Assembly: GCA_031425035.1 (NCBI GenBank)
Contig: JANPIN010000064.1
Location: 25,055-89,054 of the forward strand
DNA: 64,000 bases
From: M3007 sp031425035
Lineage (GTDB): Bacteria; Bacteroidota; Bacteroidia; Chitinophagales; Saprospiraceae
Reading direction: 5' to 3'
The notes under the pieces are model-generated. The model saw nothing but the letters and a program-made list of their open reading frames with translations. It searched no databases and was not told the origin of the DNA. Position numbers and translations under genes: made by a program. Shown in pieces: positions 17,800 to 26,360 of the stretch (positions within the stretch are counted from its first letter, which is position 1; every line of letters begins with the position of its first letter).

Positions 17800-19359
17800 T
17801 TACACTCGGATCAAGCCCATGCGCAGACGTTTTCCCCCGAACGTTTTAAAACGCGTCGTGACGAAGAACAGCTCGTTGGCGCTGATCTGCCGGCCATTTT
17901 GCGGCGACATCAGCGCATCCGCGTCTTCCTTGGAGTCGAACACTTTTCGCCTGTCCATCTTGCCATCGCTGCTCACCGTGACCAGGGCCGCCACCGCATC
18001 GCGGAAACTGCTGATCCGCCGGGCCTTGGCAGTCAAGGGATTGCGAATATTATCGTCGTCGTCGTTGTACAGGAAATACACACTGCCGCCATTTTCCATG
18101 AGCATATAGCTGTTGAAAAAATCGGTGTCGCTGTACTCCTGCTTTTTTGGGATCATGCGCACCCATTCGATCTGGCCTTTGGGGCTGATACTGGTGATGA
18201 AGATCTCGTTGTTATAATAGGTGGTGCGGTAATAAATTTGTCCGGCCGAAAAGTAGGAAGAGGTGACGCGATAAGCCTCTTCGGCGGTCACTACAATGCC
18301 GCCATCGGCGCGCAGCAGCAGGTTTTTGAACTCGAATTTGGAGTCCAGGCCTTCGTTGCCCTTCCGGTCCTTCTGGGTATCGATGTTCCCGAGGTCTTTA
18401 ATATCGATCGCTTTGCGGGTGGCCAGTTCGGCCTGGCCGGTTGCACCGTTCAGGCGGGTAAAAAAGACGCCTTCGATGACGCCGCGGGTATCGTTGGCAT
18501 AAAAACCCGCGCAGTTCAGATCGTTATTGGGGCTGAGTTTGAAAGCCACGTCGGTGACGAATTTTTCCGAAACTTCCAGGCGGTATTCCTGGGCTTTATC
18601 CAGCGTTTGATCGAAGCGAAAAACGACCATTTTGTACGCCGGCCGCCTTTTACCGTCTTTTTTCTTCGATTCGCGGTGGTTCTTTTCCTCGTAAACTTTA
18701 CCCAGCAAATACACCTGACCGTTGTTGGCCAGCGCCCAGGAATTGATGTCGAGTTGCTGCTGGGTGTAGGGCAGCGTGAACGCCTTGCCCCATATTTTGG
18801 TCAGCCGGGTATCGAACACGTTCAGACTGAGTTTCACCCGCTGGTTATGGTCGTCGTCCGCCAGGGTGGCGACCAGCATTTTAGTGGTATCGTCGGACAT
18901 GAGCCAGCGCACACTGGTCGGCTGATCGTCCCGGTCTTCATACTTGACAATGCTCACTTTCTGCGGTTTCGACACCTGGCCTTCCAGGCTGACGGGGGTG
19001 GCGGTGCAGGTGAGGGTACGTTCCTTTTTGTCCAGCCACTGGGCACAAAGCAGGAATTTGCCGCCGGCATAGAGCATGTTGCCAAACAACACGTCGCTCT
19101 GGTCGGACTTTAACTCCCTGGAAAACACCAGTTTGAACTGCCGGTCATATTTCTGGAGCGTGGGCGTGAGGCCTTTGCGATTGAAGATCGTGCTTTGGTC
19201 TTCGGTCAGCAGTACGTAGTGGCCGCTGGCGTCGGAGTGGAGTTGTCCCCAGAAATTCAGGTCGCGTTCCATTTTGAGTTCGGGACCGATTTCGACGGTG
19301 GCTTTTTGGGCGTGGAGGGTAGTGGTGGCGAAAAAAACGAGAATGAGCAGTTTTTTCAT
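17800..19359 (-). CDS. Secreted hypothetical protein, beta-propeller-like
   Basis: 519 residues, signal peptide MKKLLILVFFATTTLHAQ. The remainder is beta-strand rich, with recurring patterns of about 60-70 residues such as SGHYVLLTED, GGKFLLCAQW, NGQVYLLGKVYEE and GGSVYFLYNDDDDN, suggesting a propeller. A basic linker (NHRESKKKDGKRRPAYK) interrupts it. I know no function. It has no T9SS domain or lipobox, so it is probably periplasmic. It converges with the upstream GT39-like gene. Confidence 0.75.
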   Translation of the reverse strand: MKKLLILVFFATTTLHAQKATVEIGPELKMERDLNFWGQLHSDASGHYVLLTEDQSTIFNRKGLTPTLQKYDRQFKLVFSRELKSDQSDVLFGNMLYAGGKFLLCAQWLDKKERTLTCTATPVSLEGQVSKPQKVSIVKYEDRDDQPTSVRWLMSDDTTKMLVATLADDDHNQRVKLSLNVFDTRLTKIWGKAFTLPYTQQQLDINSWALANNGQVYLLGKVYEEKNHRESKKKDGKRRPAYKMVVFRFDQTLDKAQEYRLEVSEKFVTDVAFKLSPNNDLNCAGFYANDTRGVIEGVFFTRLNGATGQAELATRKAIDIKDLGNIDTQKDRKGNEGLDSKFEFKNLLLRADGGIVVTAEEAYRVTSSYFSAGQIYYRTTYYNNEIFITSISPKGQIEWVRMIPKKQEYSDTDFFNSYMLMENGGSVYFLYNDDDDNIRNPLTAKARRISSFRDAVAALVTVSSDGKMDRRKVFDSKEDADALMSPQNGRQISANELFFVTTRFKTFGGKRLRMGLIRV

Positions 19360-19618
19360 AAATTGGGAATGAAAAATGGTTTATGGAGGTTTTGCTCAAG
19401 CGAATGACGTTTAAGTTGCTTGATGAACTGCTGGATTAACTTTTTGGTATTCTTAGATTGCCAAAGTATCGACAAAAAAACTCAAAAAATCTCCTGGTAC
19501 AGGTGTCTGCCGGCAAGCGCATGCATAATGCAAAGTTTTTTTGGCTCGGACAACATGGGTGACTGCTTCCGGCTAAAGATAGGCCATTTCTTCCTCCACT
19601 AGATTGACCGTAAATCCT
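19360..19618. other. Intergenic stretch without recognised gene
   Basis: About 260 bp between the propeller-like gene and the antitoxin-like gene. It holds AT-rich sequence and no frame, hairpin or RNA that I can support before the -7 element at 19619. Confidence 0.5.
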
Positions 19619-19626
19619 TAACTTTG
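19619..19626 (+). promoter_or_regulatory. -7 element before the antitoxin-like gene
   Basis: TAACTTTG matches TAnnTTTG exactly and lies 29 bp before the ATG at 19656. It suggests the toxin-antitoxin remnant is still transcribed. Confidence 0.55.
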
Positions 19627-19655
19627 TCGAACAGATACTTACCTACACATCAAAT

Positions 19656-19931
19656 ATGGAACTTGTCATCTATTTGCAGGACGAAAGGGACCTGGCCATT
19701 TTAGAGCCGCTACTACGTCGTTTGAAACTGCGTTTCGAGAAAAAAAAGGGTCCATCAAATCAGACCCATCAAACGGGCACGTCAGAGGCCAAGGAAAAAT
19801 TGGAAACTGCCCGCGCACTGCTTCTGAAAATGCTGGAAGAAGGTACCGATGCTTCCTACTTTGGCGATCCGGTCGAATGGGAACGCGAAGTCCGCCAAGA
19901 CCGGTTATTACCGTTCAGGCAGCAAGGATAG
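19656..19931 (+). CDS. Antitoxin-like small protein, partner of a PIN toxin
   Basis: 91 residues: MELVIYLQDERDLAILEPLLRRL, a helical charged middle, then YFGDPVEWEREVRQDRLLPF. Small proteins with this start and the FGDPxEWxRxxRxDRxLPF ending commonly precede PIN-domain toxin genes in Bacteroidota and are taken as their antitoxins. The next gene, 9 bp downstream, begins as a PIN domain. The frame is intact although the toxin is not. Assignment rests on neighbour and pattern, not on a known DNA-binding motif. Confidence 0.65.
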   Translation: MELVIYLQDERDLAILEPLLRRLKLRFEKKKGPSNQTHQTGTSEAKEKLETARALLLKMLEEGTDASYFGDPVEWEREVRQDRLLPFRQQG

Positions 19932-19940
19932 GACCTGAGT

Positions 19941-20111
19941 ATGAGACTTATTGATGCCAATCTGATTATTTATTTTGCTCAACCCGGCAATGCCTGGCTG
20001 AATGGCCATCTTCAAACGCTGGATACATTTTACTCCACCTTGACTAAAGTGGAAGTGTTAGGCTTCAGTCGTTTGCACGCGATTTTATCTGGATTCCCAG
20101 TTTGCGGATAG
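19941..20111 (+). pseudogene. Truncated PIN-domain (VapC-like) toxin remnant
   Basis: The frame MRLIDANLIIYFAQPGNAWLN holds the first catalytic Asp of a PIN nuclease, and TKVEVLGFSRL holds the conserved Glu region. It then stops after 56 residues, where about 130 are expected. The downstream half with the last two acidic residues is missing; a short piece reading LDSQFADS in another frame may be a scrap of the C-terminal end. An internal deletion plus frameshift is the likely history. It should be inactive as an RNase. Confidence 0.7.
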
Positions 20112-20147
20112 TTGATCCAATGCCCTAATAATTCAACTTCAGCCCCT

Positions 20148-20960
20148 TCAGTTCTTTTCGGGCACAAATACACCCGACTGCTCCCGCAAATGGATCCATT
20201 CAGGTGTAGCTTTTCCCGACCGTATTTTAGCCTTGATCAGATTGGGTTCGCCCTGCAGGTCCTTTGGAAAAACGTAAGAGAAGCCGTAACAGAGCGATGG
20301 GCGACCATTTTTCGGCGACAGAGCGGGCAATGCCAGGCATTTTTCCCCGTCCCAGAGTAGAACGAAATCGCGGGTGTTTTCCAGGCAAGCCTTATTCTGG
20401 AAAGTGAAAACAATCACGTTCAGGCATTTTTCATAACCCCGGTTGTCATATACGCGCACCTTCACCGTGTCGTCGGGATGGATGAAAAACGGAACGCTCA
20501 GGCTAATGGCCGAAACACCGTAGTGCTGCTTCACCTGCACGTCGACCTGGGCCGGCTGGGTAATAGAATCAGCTGGCCGGAAAGAGAGCAGGAATTGAGC
20601 CCCCTCCGGCGTACGGGCCTGGGCGCTGGCCAAAGTACTGCCGGCGACGTAGCCTTTTTGGCCGTAATCTTCCCCAAAAGCGACCACGTACCAGCAATAG
20701 CGGCGGCCATCCAGATCGGTGGTGAGTTTCGTGTTTTCCAGCACCACCACTTTTTCCCCCAACGATAGCGGACCCACATAGGCCGAGGCCTTGGAAGGCT
20801 GTGAGTAAATCGTGGCCCGTGGTCGAAAATTGACCACCGTATCGCCCGCTTTAAAATTGAAACGCGGGTAGATCTGCTGGGCGCTTACACGGGCAGTAAC
20901 CAGCAAACCGCTGGTTATCAGGGCAATAGCCAGCAATGAAATCCGGTTTGCGACTTTCAT
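20148..20960 (-). CDS. Secreted protein with SH3-like domain
   Basis: 270 residues, signal peptide ISLLAIALITSGLLVTARVSAQ. The segment VNFRPRATIYSQPSKASAYVGPLSLGEKVVVLE to WYVVAFGEDYGQKGYVAGS (about 45-115) has the spacing of a bacterial SH3 domain: variable loop, then W-Y-V and G-Y-V. The C-terminal half is beta-rich, with FFIHPDDTVKVRVYDNRGYEKC, and unknown. It lies 16 bp after lepA on the same strand, so it is probably co-transcribed. A cell-wall or envelope role is possible but unproven. Confidence 0.75.
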   Translation of the reverse strand: MKVANRISLLAIALITSGLLVTARVSAQQIYPRFNFKAGDTVVNFRPRATIYSQPSKASAYVGPLSLGEKVVVLENTKLTTDLDGRRYCWYVVAFGEDYGQKGYVAGSTLASAQARTPEGAQFLLSFRPADSITQPAQVDVQVKQHYGVSAISLSVPFFIHPDDTVKVRVYDNRGYEKCLNVIVFTFQNKACLENTRDFVLLWDGEKCLALPALSPKNGRPSLCYGFSYVFPKDLQGEPNLIKAKIRSGKATPEWIHLREQSGVFVPEKN

Positions 20961-20976
20961 AGCGATGGAGTGGTCA

Positions 20977-22773
20977 TTAATCGTTCAACTTCAACACCTT
21001 CAAAAACGCCTCCTGCGGCACCTCTACGTTGCCGAACTGCTTCATTTTCTTCTTACCCTCTTTCTGTTTTTCCAGCAATTTGCGTTTCCGGGAAATGTCA
21101 CCGCCGTAACACTTGGCGGTCACGTCTTTACGCAGCGCGCTGATGGTTTCGCGGGCCACGACTTTCTGCCCGATGGCGGCCTGAATAGCGATCTGGAACT
21201 GCTGGCGGGGCAGGAGTTCTTTCAGTTTTTCGCACATCCGGCGGCCCATGCCCTCGGCTTTGGAGCGGTGAACCAGGGCGCTGAGCGCATCCACCTGTTC
21301 GCCGTTGAGTTTAATGTCCAGTTTGACCAGGTCGGTCTCGCGGTAATCCAGCAGGTGATAATCGAAGGAAGCATAGCCGCGCGAAATGGATTTCAGGCGG
21401 TCATAGAAGTCGAACACGATCTCGGCCAGCGGCAGGTGGAAGGTCATTTCCACGCGGGTCGGGGTCAGGAAGTGTTGTTTTAGCAAAATGCCGCGTTTGT
21501 CGAGGCAAAGCGTCATAATGTTGCCAATATAGTCCGGCTTGGTGATGACCTGTGCGTAAATATAAGGCTCCTCCGCTTTTTCCAGGTGGTTGGGATCGGG
21601 CATTTCGGTGGGCTGGTGCACCATGAAACGGTTGCCCTTCATGTCCGTGGCGTAGTAGGGTACGTTCGGTACGGTGGTGATAATGTCCTGATCGAATTCG
21701 CGGTACAGGCGTTCCTGCACAATTTCCAGGTGCAGCATGCCCAGGAAGCCGCAACGGAAACCGAAACCGAGTGCCGCCGAGGTTTCGGCTTCAAAAACCA
21801 GGGAAGCGTCGTTCAACTGGAGTTTTTCCAGCGAGTCGCGCAGATCCTCGAAATCGTCGTTGTCCAGCGGATAAATACCGGCAAATACCATCGGTTTTAC
21901 CTCTTCGAAACCCTTCAACATTTCCGCGCAGGGGCGGGCCAGGTGGGTGATGGTGTCGCCCACTTTAATTTCACGGCTGACTTTGATGCCGGTAATGACG
22001 TAACCGACATTGCCTGCACCGAGCGTAGCCGTTTCCAGGTTGGTCATTTTCAGCACGCCCACTTCTTCCGCGGCCACCTCTTTACCGGTAGCCATGAACT
22101 TGAGTTTATCACCTTTTTTCAGGGTGCCGTTCATGACGCGTACGTAGGCAATAATGCCGCGGTAGGAGTTGAACATCGAGTCGAAAATCATGGTCTGCAG
22201 CGGCGCATCAGGGTCGCCTTTGGGCGCCGGCACGCGGTCGACTACAGCGGCCAGAATTTCGGCAATGCCAATACCCGTACGGCCGGAAGCGGAAATAATA
22301 TCCTCGCGGTCGCAGCCGATCAGGTCGATGATCTGGTCCTGCACGTCCTCGATATTGGCGCTCGGCATATCCACCTTGTTCACGATCGGTATGATCTCCA
22401 GGTTATGCTCTACGGCCAGGTACAAATTACTAATCGTCTGGGCCTGAATGCCTTGCGTAGCATCGACCAGCAGCAGCGCCCCTTCGCAGGCGGCAATAGA
22501 ACGGCTCACTTCGTAGGAAAAGTCCACGTGGCCGGGCGTATCGATCAGATTGAAAATATACTCCTCGCCATTAGCCGGGTGGATGTATTTCATCTGGATC
22601 GCATGGCTCTTGATGGTGATGCCCCGCTCGCGCTCCAGGTCCATATCGTCCAATGCCTGGTGTTGCATATCCCGCTGGGAAATGGTGGCCGTGGTTTCGA
22701 GCAGCCGGTCCGCCAGCGTGCTTTTGCCGTGGTCAATGTGCGCGATGATGCAGAAGTTACGTATATTCTTCAT
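20977..22773 (-). CDS. lepA: Elongation factor 4 (LepA)
   Basis: 598 residues, the standard length of this ribosome-bound GTPase, which helps the ribosome when translocation stalls. The G1 loop AHIDHGKSTLADRL is near the start, followed by RGITIKSHAIQM, DTPGHVDFSYEVSRS and NKVDMPSA. The C-terminal LepA-specific domain is present (RGYASFDYHLLDYRETDLVKLD, IGQKVVARETISALRKDVTAKCYGGDISRKRKLLEKQKEGKKKMK region). The ATG at 22773 gives the usual N-terminus MKNIRNFCIIAHIDHGK. It heads a likely two-gene operon with the SH3-like gene. Confidence 0.98.
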   Translation of the reverse strand: MKNIRNFCIIAHIDHGKSTLADRLLETTATISQRDMQHQALDDMDLERERGITIKSHAIQMKYIHPANGEEYIFNLIDTPGHVDFSYEVSRSIAACEGALLLVDATQGIQAQTISNLYLAVEHNLEIIPIVNKVDMPSANIEDVQDQIIDLIGCDREDIISASGRTGIGIAEILAAVVDRVPAPKGDPDAPLQTMIFDSMFNSYRGIIAYVRVMNGTLKKGDKLKFMATGKEVAAEEVGVLKMTNLETATLGAGNVGYVITGIKVSREIKVGDTITHLARPCAEMLKGFEEVKPMVFAGIYPLDNDDFEDLRDSLEKLQLNDASLVFEAETSAALGFGFRCGFLGMLHLEIVQERLYREFDQDIITTVPNVPYYATDMKGNRFMVHQPTEMPDPNHLEKAEEPYIYAQVITKPDYIGNIMTLCLDKRGILLKQHFLTPTRVEMTFHLPLAEIVFDFYDRLKSISRGYASFDYHLLDYRETDLVKLDIKLNGEQVDALSALVHRSKAEGMGRRMCEKLKELLPRQQFQIAIQAAIGQKVVARETISALRKDVTAKCYGGDISRKRKLLEKQKEGKKKMKQFGNVEVPQEAFLKVLKLND

Positions 22774-22774
22774 G

Positions 22775-22858
22775 AAAGGTGATAAAACGATGAGGTTATA
22801 AAATGATCTGCAACGCGTGAACCAGTGAAATCACTTTATCACTTCTTTGTTGCATCAC
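22775..22858. repeat. Low-complexity inverted repeat in the lepA leader
   Basis: GGTGATAAAACGATGAGGTTATAAAATGAT on the left is loosely mirrored by ATCACTTTATCACTT and GCATCACTTTATAA on the right. It resembles the arrays around the tolC-like gene but uses GTGATAAAG units. It fills the lepA 5' leader. Confidence 0.5.
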
Positions 22859-22875
22859 TTTATAAAAAAGAGCCG

Positions 22876-22883
22876 CAAAAGTA
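22876..22883 (-). promoter_or_regulatory. -7 element before lepA
   Basis: CAAAAGTA reads TACTTTTG on the minus strand, an exact TAnnTTTG match about 100 bp before the lepA start. The leader it implies is the repeat-like sequence at 22775-22858. Confidence 0.5.
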
Positions 22884-22963
22884 ACAAAACCCAATGGGAT
22901 TGGCGGCCCAGTTTTGAGCAGTTCCTGATTTAGAAATTGTCTGTTGTACGGTCGGCGCAGGCA

Positions 22964-23548
22964 TTAGCCGGCCGTAGGGAATTCTACTTTCCGGTAAATC
23001 AGTTGCAGCGCCAGGCGCACGTCGACCGATCTGAAGAGTACTTCCTGCTCCAGACCCTGTACTTGCGACTCGCGCCATAGATGGGGCTCTTCGCGGAAGA
23101 AAGAGGTGACATGGGTCGCATTTTGCCGGATCAGTACGTACTCCTTAAAGGTGGGTAAAGTGCAGCAATAGGCGAATTTATCGCCCCGGTCATACTTTTC
23201 AGTACCGCGGGAAAGCACTTCGATGATCAGAAGGGGATTGATCAGCGCGTCTGCATCTTTATCCGTCATAATCGGACCATCGGTAACGACTACAGCATCC
23301 GGATAAACATAAAAATTGAAATCTGGAAGGTATACTTTCTGGTCGTTCCCAAACAATTCAAGACCTGGTTTTTCTTTGAAAATCAAGTCCAGTTCCGTGG
23401 AAACATTTCTGGTAATCCGATTGTGGTTAATTGTGCCGCCGGCCATAATCTGGGGTTTGCCATTATAATATTCATACCGTTCGCCAGTTCGGCATTCGAG
23501 TTCCAGGTATTCTTGTATCGTATATTTTTTTTCTGCTGTAGCCGTCAT
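22964..23548 (-). CDS. Uma2-family (DUF820) restriction-endonuclease-fold protein
   Basis: 194 residues from the ATG at 23548; a start 21 bp further out is possible. The order YTIQEYLELECRTGERYEYYNGKPQIMAGG, then YVYPDAVVVTDGP, then LLIIEVLSRGTEKYDRGDKFAYC and LPTFKEYVLI is the Uma2 family pattern, with the PD-(D/E)xK-type core at D(AVVV)...EVL. These proteins are often multi-copy in environmental bacteria. Their role is unsettled and nuclease activity is presumed from fold. It lies alone between lepA and the large propeller gene. Confidence 0.85.
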   Translation of the reverse strand: MTATAEKKYTIQEYLELECRTGERYEYYNGKPQIMAGGTINHNRITRNVSTELDLIFKEKPGLELFGNDQKVYLPDFNFYVYPDAVVVTDGPIMTDKDADALINPLLIIEVLSRGTEKYDRGDKFAYCCTLPTFKEYVLIRQNATHVTSFFREEPHLWRESQVQGLEQEVLFRSVDVRLALQLIYRKVEFPTAG

Positions 23549-23599
23549 GTCCTTATTGTTCTGAAACAAAAATAAGACTGTTTTAAAACAAATACACCA

Positions 23600-26140
23600 T
23601 TAATTTTTAATAATCAAGCGCCCAACCCGTCCATGGGGCGTTTCCAGCAGCAGGCCATACGTACCGGCTGGCAGCATACCGAGCCTGAGTGTTTTGGTGA
23701 AAACTCCGGCCGGTAACCGTTCAGAAGCCAACGTCAGCACCGTTTTTCCGCTGATATCCAGTACCCGGCAACTTAGTTTTTCCGCCTGCGGCAAATACCC
23801 TTTCACCGTCACCAAATCGGCCGTCGGGTTGGGGTACATGCTTTGAATATTCAGGCGTACATGGGTTTCCTGCGTCGAACTCTGTAAAGCCGCCTGGGTT
23901 TGCCAGACCCCCAGGCCATGCGTCGCTACCCGCAGTTGGTGATCGGCGGAAAAACTCAGGTGCATCACCAGCATGGCCTGTGGAGCAGTAGCGGAATACA
24001 GCTCCCAGCTTTCGCCATTGTTTTTGGACAGCCACACCCCCAGATCGTTGCCCACGTATACGTAGCTGGGCAATGACGGATCGATCAGCAGCGTGTTCGT
24101 CGGGACATCGGGCAGCCCGGCGGCACTGGGCTGCCAGGTCGCGCCGCCGTCCAGACTACGCCAGATATGCTGCACGTTGAAGCCGGAAAAAGCAGCAAAT
24201 AAAGTCTGGGAATTGGCAGGACTGATAACCACGTCCATGCACAGGCGAAAAGGCAGCCCCTCCAGGATGGTGCGGGTATGCGTGCTGTAATCGTATTTGA
24301 TCACGCGCGCCAGTCCGCTCGTGGTGGGCGCCGTGCTGCAGTACACCACGTCGGCATTCTGCGGATCGACGGCGATGGTCAGGATCAGATCGCCGGCCGC
24401 AAGGTAGCCTTCGGAGGCGTTGACCCAGGTTTCTCCCGCATCGTCGGAGCGCCACAGACTTTGCGCGCCGGCATACATAATATCGGGGTTGGTCGGCGCA
24501 ATTTCAAAAGGGCCGTTAAAAGCCGCCGCCTCATTGTTCATTTCCGAATTGGAGACAATGCCGTAAAAACTGGCGCCGCCATCCGTGGATTTCAGCATGT
24601 TGAGGTACTGCGACGAGCCGTATAGGACATTATCATCCACCGGACTCAGGGCGGTGCATTCGCCGTCGCCGCCGATCACCCGCGTCCAGGCGGGGCTACC
24701 GGTATAAATGGCGGTGGCATTATCCTGCATACCGCCGATGGCCAGGTCGGGGTTGGTGGCCGAGTTGCTGAAATTGGCGTAAAACTGCTGCGTCTGGTAA
24801 CCGCCGTTGCGCCCCTCCCAGTTCTCGCCGCCGTCGTAGGAAACGAACACCCCGCCATCGCAAACGGCATACACCTTCGCGGGATCATTGGGCATATAGT
24901 ACACCCGGTGAATATCCGCATGCACGTAATTGCTGGGGCCTTCCGGTCCGCCGACGGGCACCTGGCCAAAGTACCAGGCATACCACAGGGTTTTTTTATC
25001 GAAAGAGCCGCCGCCGGTGGTGGATTTCCAGACATCGATGCCCACCCAGATGACCTCATCGGGATTATCCGGGCGCACCGCTACATCGTGTGAATACCAG
25101 CCCTGATAAGTACACACATCCTGGTTGTTTATTTCCACCCAGCTGTTACCGCCATCGCTGGTTTTATACAAACCTTCCTGTTCGGTCACATTGCCAATAG
25201 ACGCGTAGAGCACGGCCGGGTTGGCGGGATTCATACCCAATAAAGCCTTGCCGGAGTAACTCAACGGCAAACCGGTCGTCAGTTTCTGGAACGACTGGCC
25301 GCCGTTGCCGGAACGGTAAATTCCGCTGACCGCCTCGTTTTGAAAGGAGCCATGGGTGACGAATATCTGCGCGGTATCCACCGGGTTGATCTCGATGTCC
25401 ACGGCCATGGTCAGGTCATGGACGACCGTCCAGCTGGCCCCGGCATCGTAACTGCGCAACAGGCCTTCCGTGGTGGCGGCATACAGCGTAGCCGGGCGTT
25501 TGGGGTTGATCTTAATGTCCTGTACGCCGCGCAGATCGCCGTACGACCAGTCGAGGCTTTTACTCCAGGTCAGGCCGCCGTCCGTGCTTTTTAGAATACC
25601 GATGCCGTAGGTGCCGCGGGTGGTACGAACCGCCACGTTGGGCATGGCCTGGGACTGGTTATAAATTTCCCCCGTGCCGATGTACAGGATGTTGGGGTTG
25701 CTGGGGTCCAGGGCAATACTGGCTACGCCCAGCAGTGGGAAACCCGTTTCTATGCGTTGCCAGGCCGTTTCGCCCCGACCGGCGCTGACGCTTCTCCAGA
25801 GACCACCGGACGCACTGCCTGCCCATAAGATGTTGGTATCCAGGGGGTTGACGGCCAGGCACAGGGTGCGGCCACCGATGTTTTTGGGTCCGAGCGATTC
25901 CCAGGTGTTGTCCCGATCACCGCGCAGGTCTGCTGCCAGACGCATTTGCGCCAGCGCTTCCGCGTATTTTTCCGTGTGGAAAATGCCGTCGGGAAAAGTG
26001 CGGGCCATGCCCCACCACTGGAAAGCGGCGCCGGCTTCGGAAGGCGAGTGCGGGGCGTCGGTGTCCCGGCTTTCCTGCTGCCGGCAGGCCAGGCAAAAGG
26101 TCACGCAAAGAGCGAGTAACGGAAGGTAAATACAGCGCAT
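23600..26140 (-). CDS. Large BNR/sortilin-type beta-propeller protein with lipobox and T9SS sorting domain
   Basis: 846 residues. Repeated blade motifs such as LKSTDGGLTWSKS, YKTSDGGNSWVE, FVSYDGGENWEG, WRSDDAGETWVN and WRSLDGGATWQPS (S-x-D-x-G-x-T/S-W) mark two seven-bladed-type propellers, as in exo-xyloglucanase-like and Vps10-like proteins. The N-terminus LLALCVTFCLACRQQ ends in a lipobox, yet the C-terminus (MYPNPTADLVTVKGY to RVGRLIIKN) is a type A T9SS sorting domain; the two signals together are unusual. Likely cell-surface. No catalytic residues could be assigned, so glycan or protein binding is as likely as hydrolysis. Confidence 0.85.
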   Translation of the reverse strand: MRCIYLPLLALCVTFCLACRQQESRDTDAPHSPSEAGAAFQWWGMARTFPDGIFHTEKYAEALAQMRLAADLRGDRDNTWESLGPKNIGGRTLCLAVNPLDTNILWAGSASGGLWRSVSAGRGETAWQRIETGFPLLGVASIALDPSNPNILYIGTGEIYNQSQAMPNVAVRTTRGTYGIGILKSTDGGLTWSKSLDWSYGDLRGVQDIKINPKRPATLYAATTEGLLRSYDAGASWTVVHDLTMAVDIEINPVDTAQIFVTHGSFQNEAVSGIYRSGNGGQSFQKLTTGLPLSYSGKALLGMNPANPAVLYASIGNVTEQEGLYKTSDGGNSWVEINNQDVCTYQGWYSHDVAVRPDNPDEVIWVGIDVWKSTTGGGSFDKKTLWYAWYFGQVPVGGPEGPSNYVHADIHRVYYMPNDPAKVYAVCDGGVFVSYDGGENWEGRNGGYQTQQFYANFSNSATNPDLAIGGMQDNATAIYTGSPAWTRVIGGDGECTALSPVDDNVLYGSSQYLNMLKSTDGGASFYGIVSNSEMNNEAAAFNGPFEIAPTNPDIMYAGAQSLWRSDDAGETWVNASEGYLAAGDLILTIAVDPQNADVVYCSTAPTTSGLARVIKYDYSTHTRTILEGLPFRLCMDVVISPANSQTLFAAFSGFNVQHIWRSLDGGATWQPSAAGLPDVPTNTLLIDPSLPSYVYVGNDLGVWLSKNNGESWELYSATAPQAMLVMHLSFSADHQLRVATHGLGVWQTQAALQSSTQETHVRLNIQSMYPNPTADLVTVKGYLPQAEKLSCRVLDISGKTVLTLASERLPAGVFTKTLRLGMLPAGTYGLLLETPHGRVGRLIIKN

Positions 26141-26360
26141 AGCAGTAAATTATTTTGCTCAAATATGCAGCGCATTTCCATCCTTTTCCAGGCGTTACCT
26201 GGATTTTGTCATTGACCGACCGATCTTTTATACTACCTATGCATTTTAAAAGGCGGCGATGGCCGGGTTTTTGTTTAATATTTTGGAAAAATAACCGCAA
26301 AACCTTCTACTAAATCCCCTGTTTACAAGAACTTTCCTACTGAACTGGTTAATTTCCAAC

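Noticed and set aside
17899..19113. A 404-codon plus-strand frame opposite the propeller-like gene
   Set aside because: The minus-strand frame has a signal peptide and ordered repeats; this one is Ala/Val/Gly-rich shadow sequence.
21586..22782. A 398-codon plus-strand frame opposite lepA
   Set aside because: It is the shadow of lepA, Arg/His-rich with no domain.
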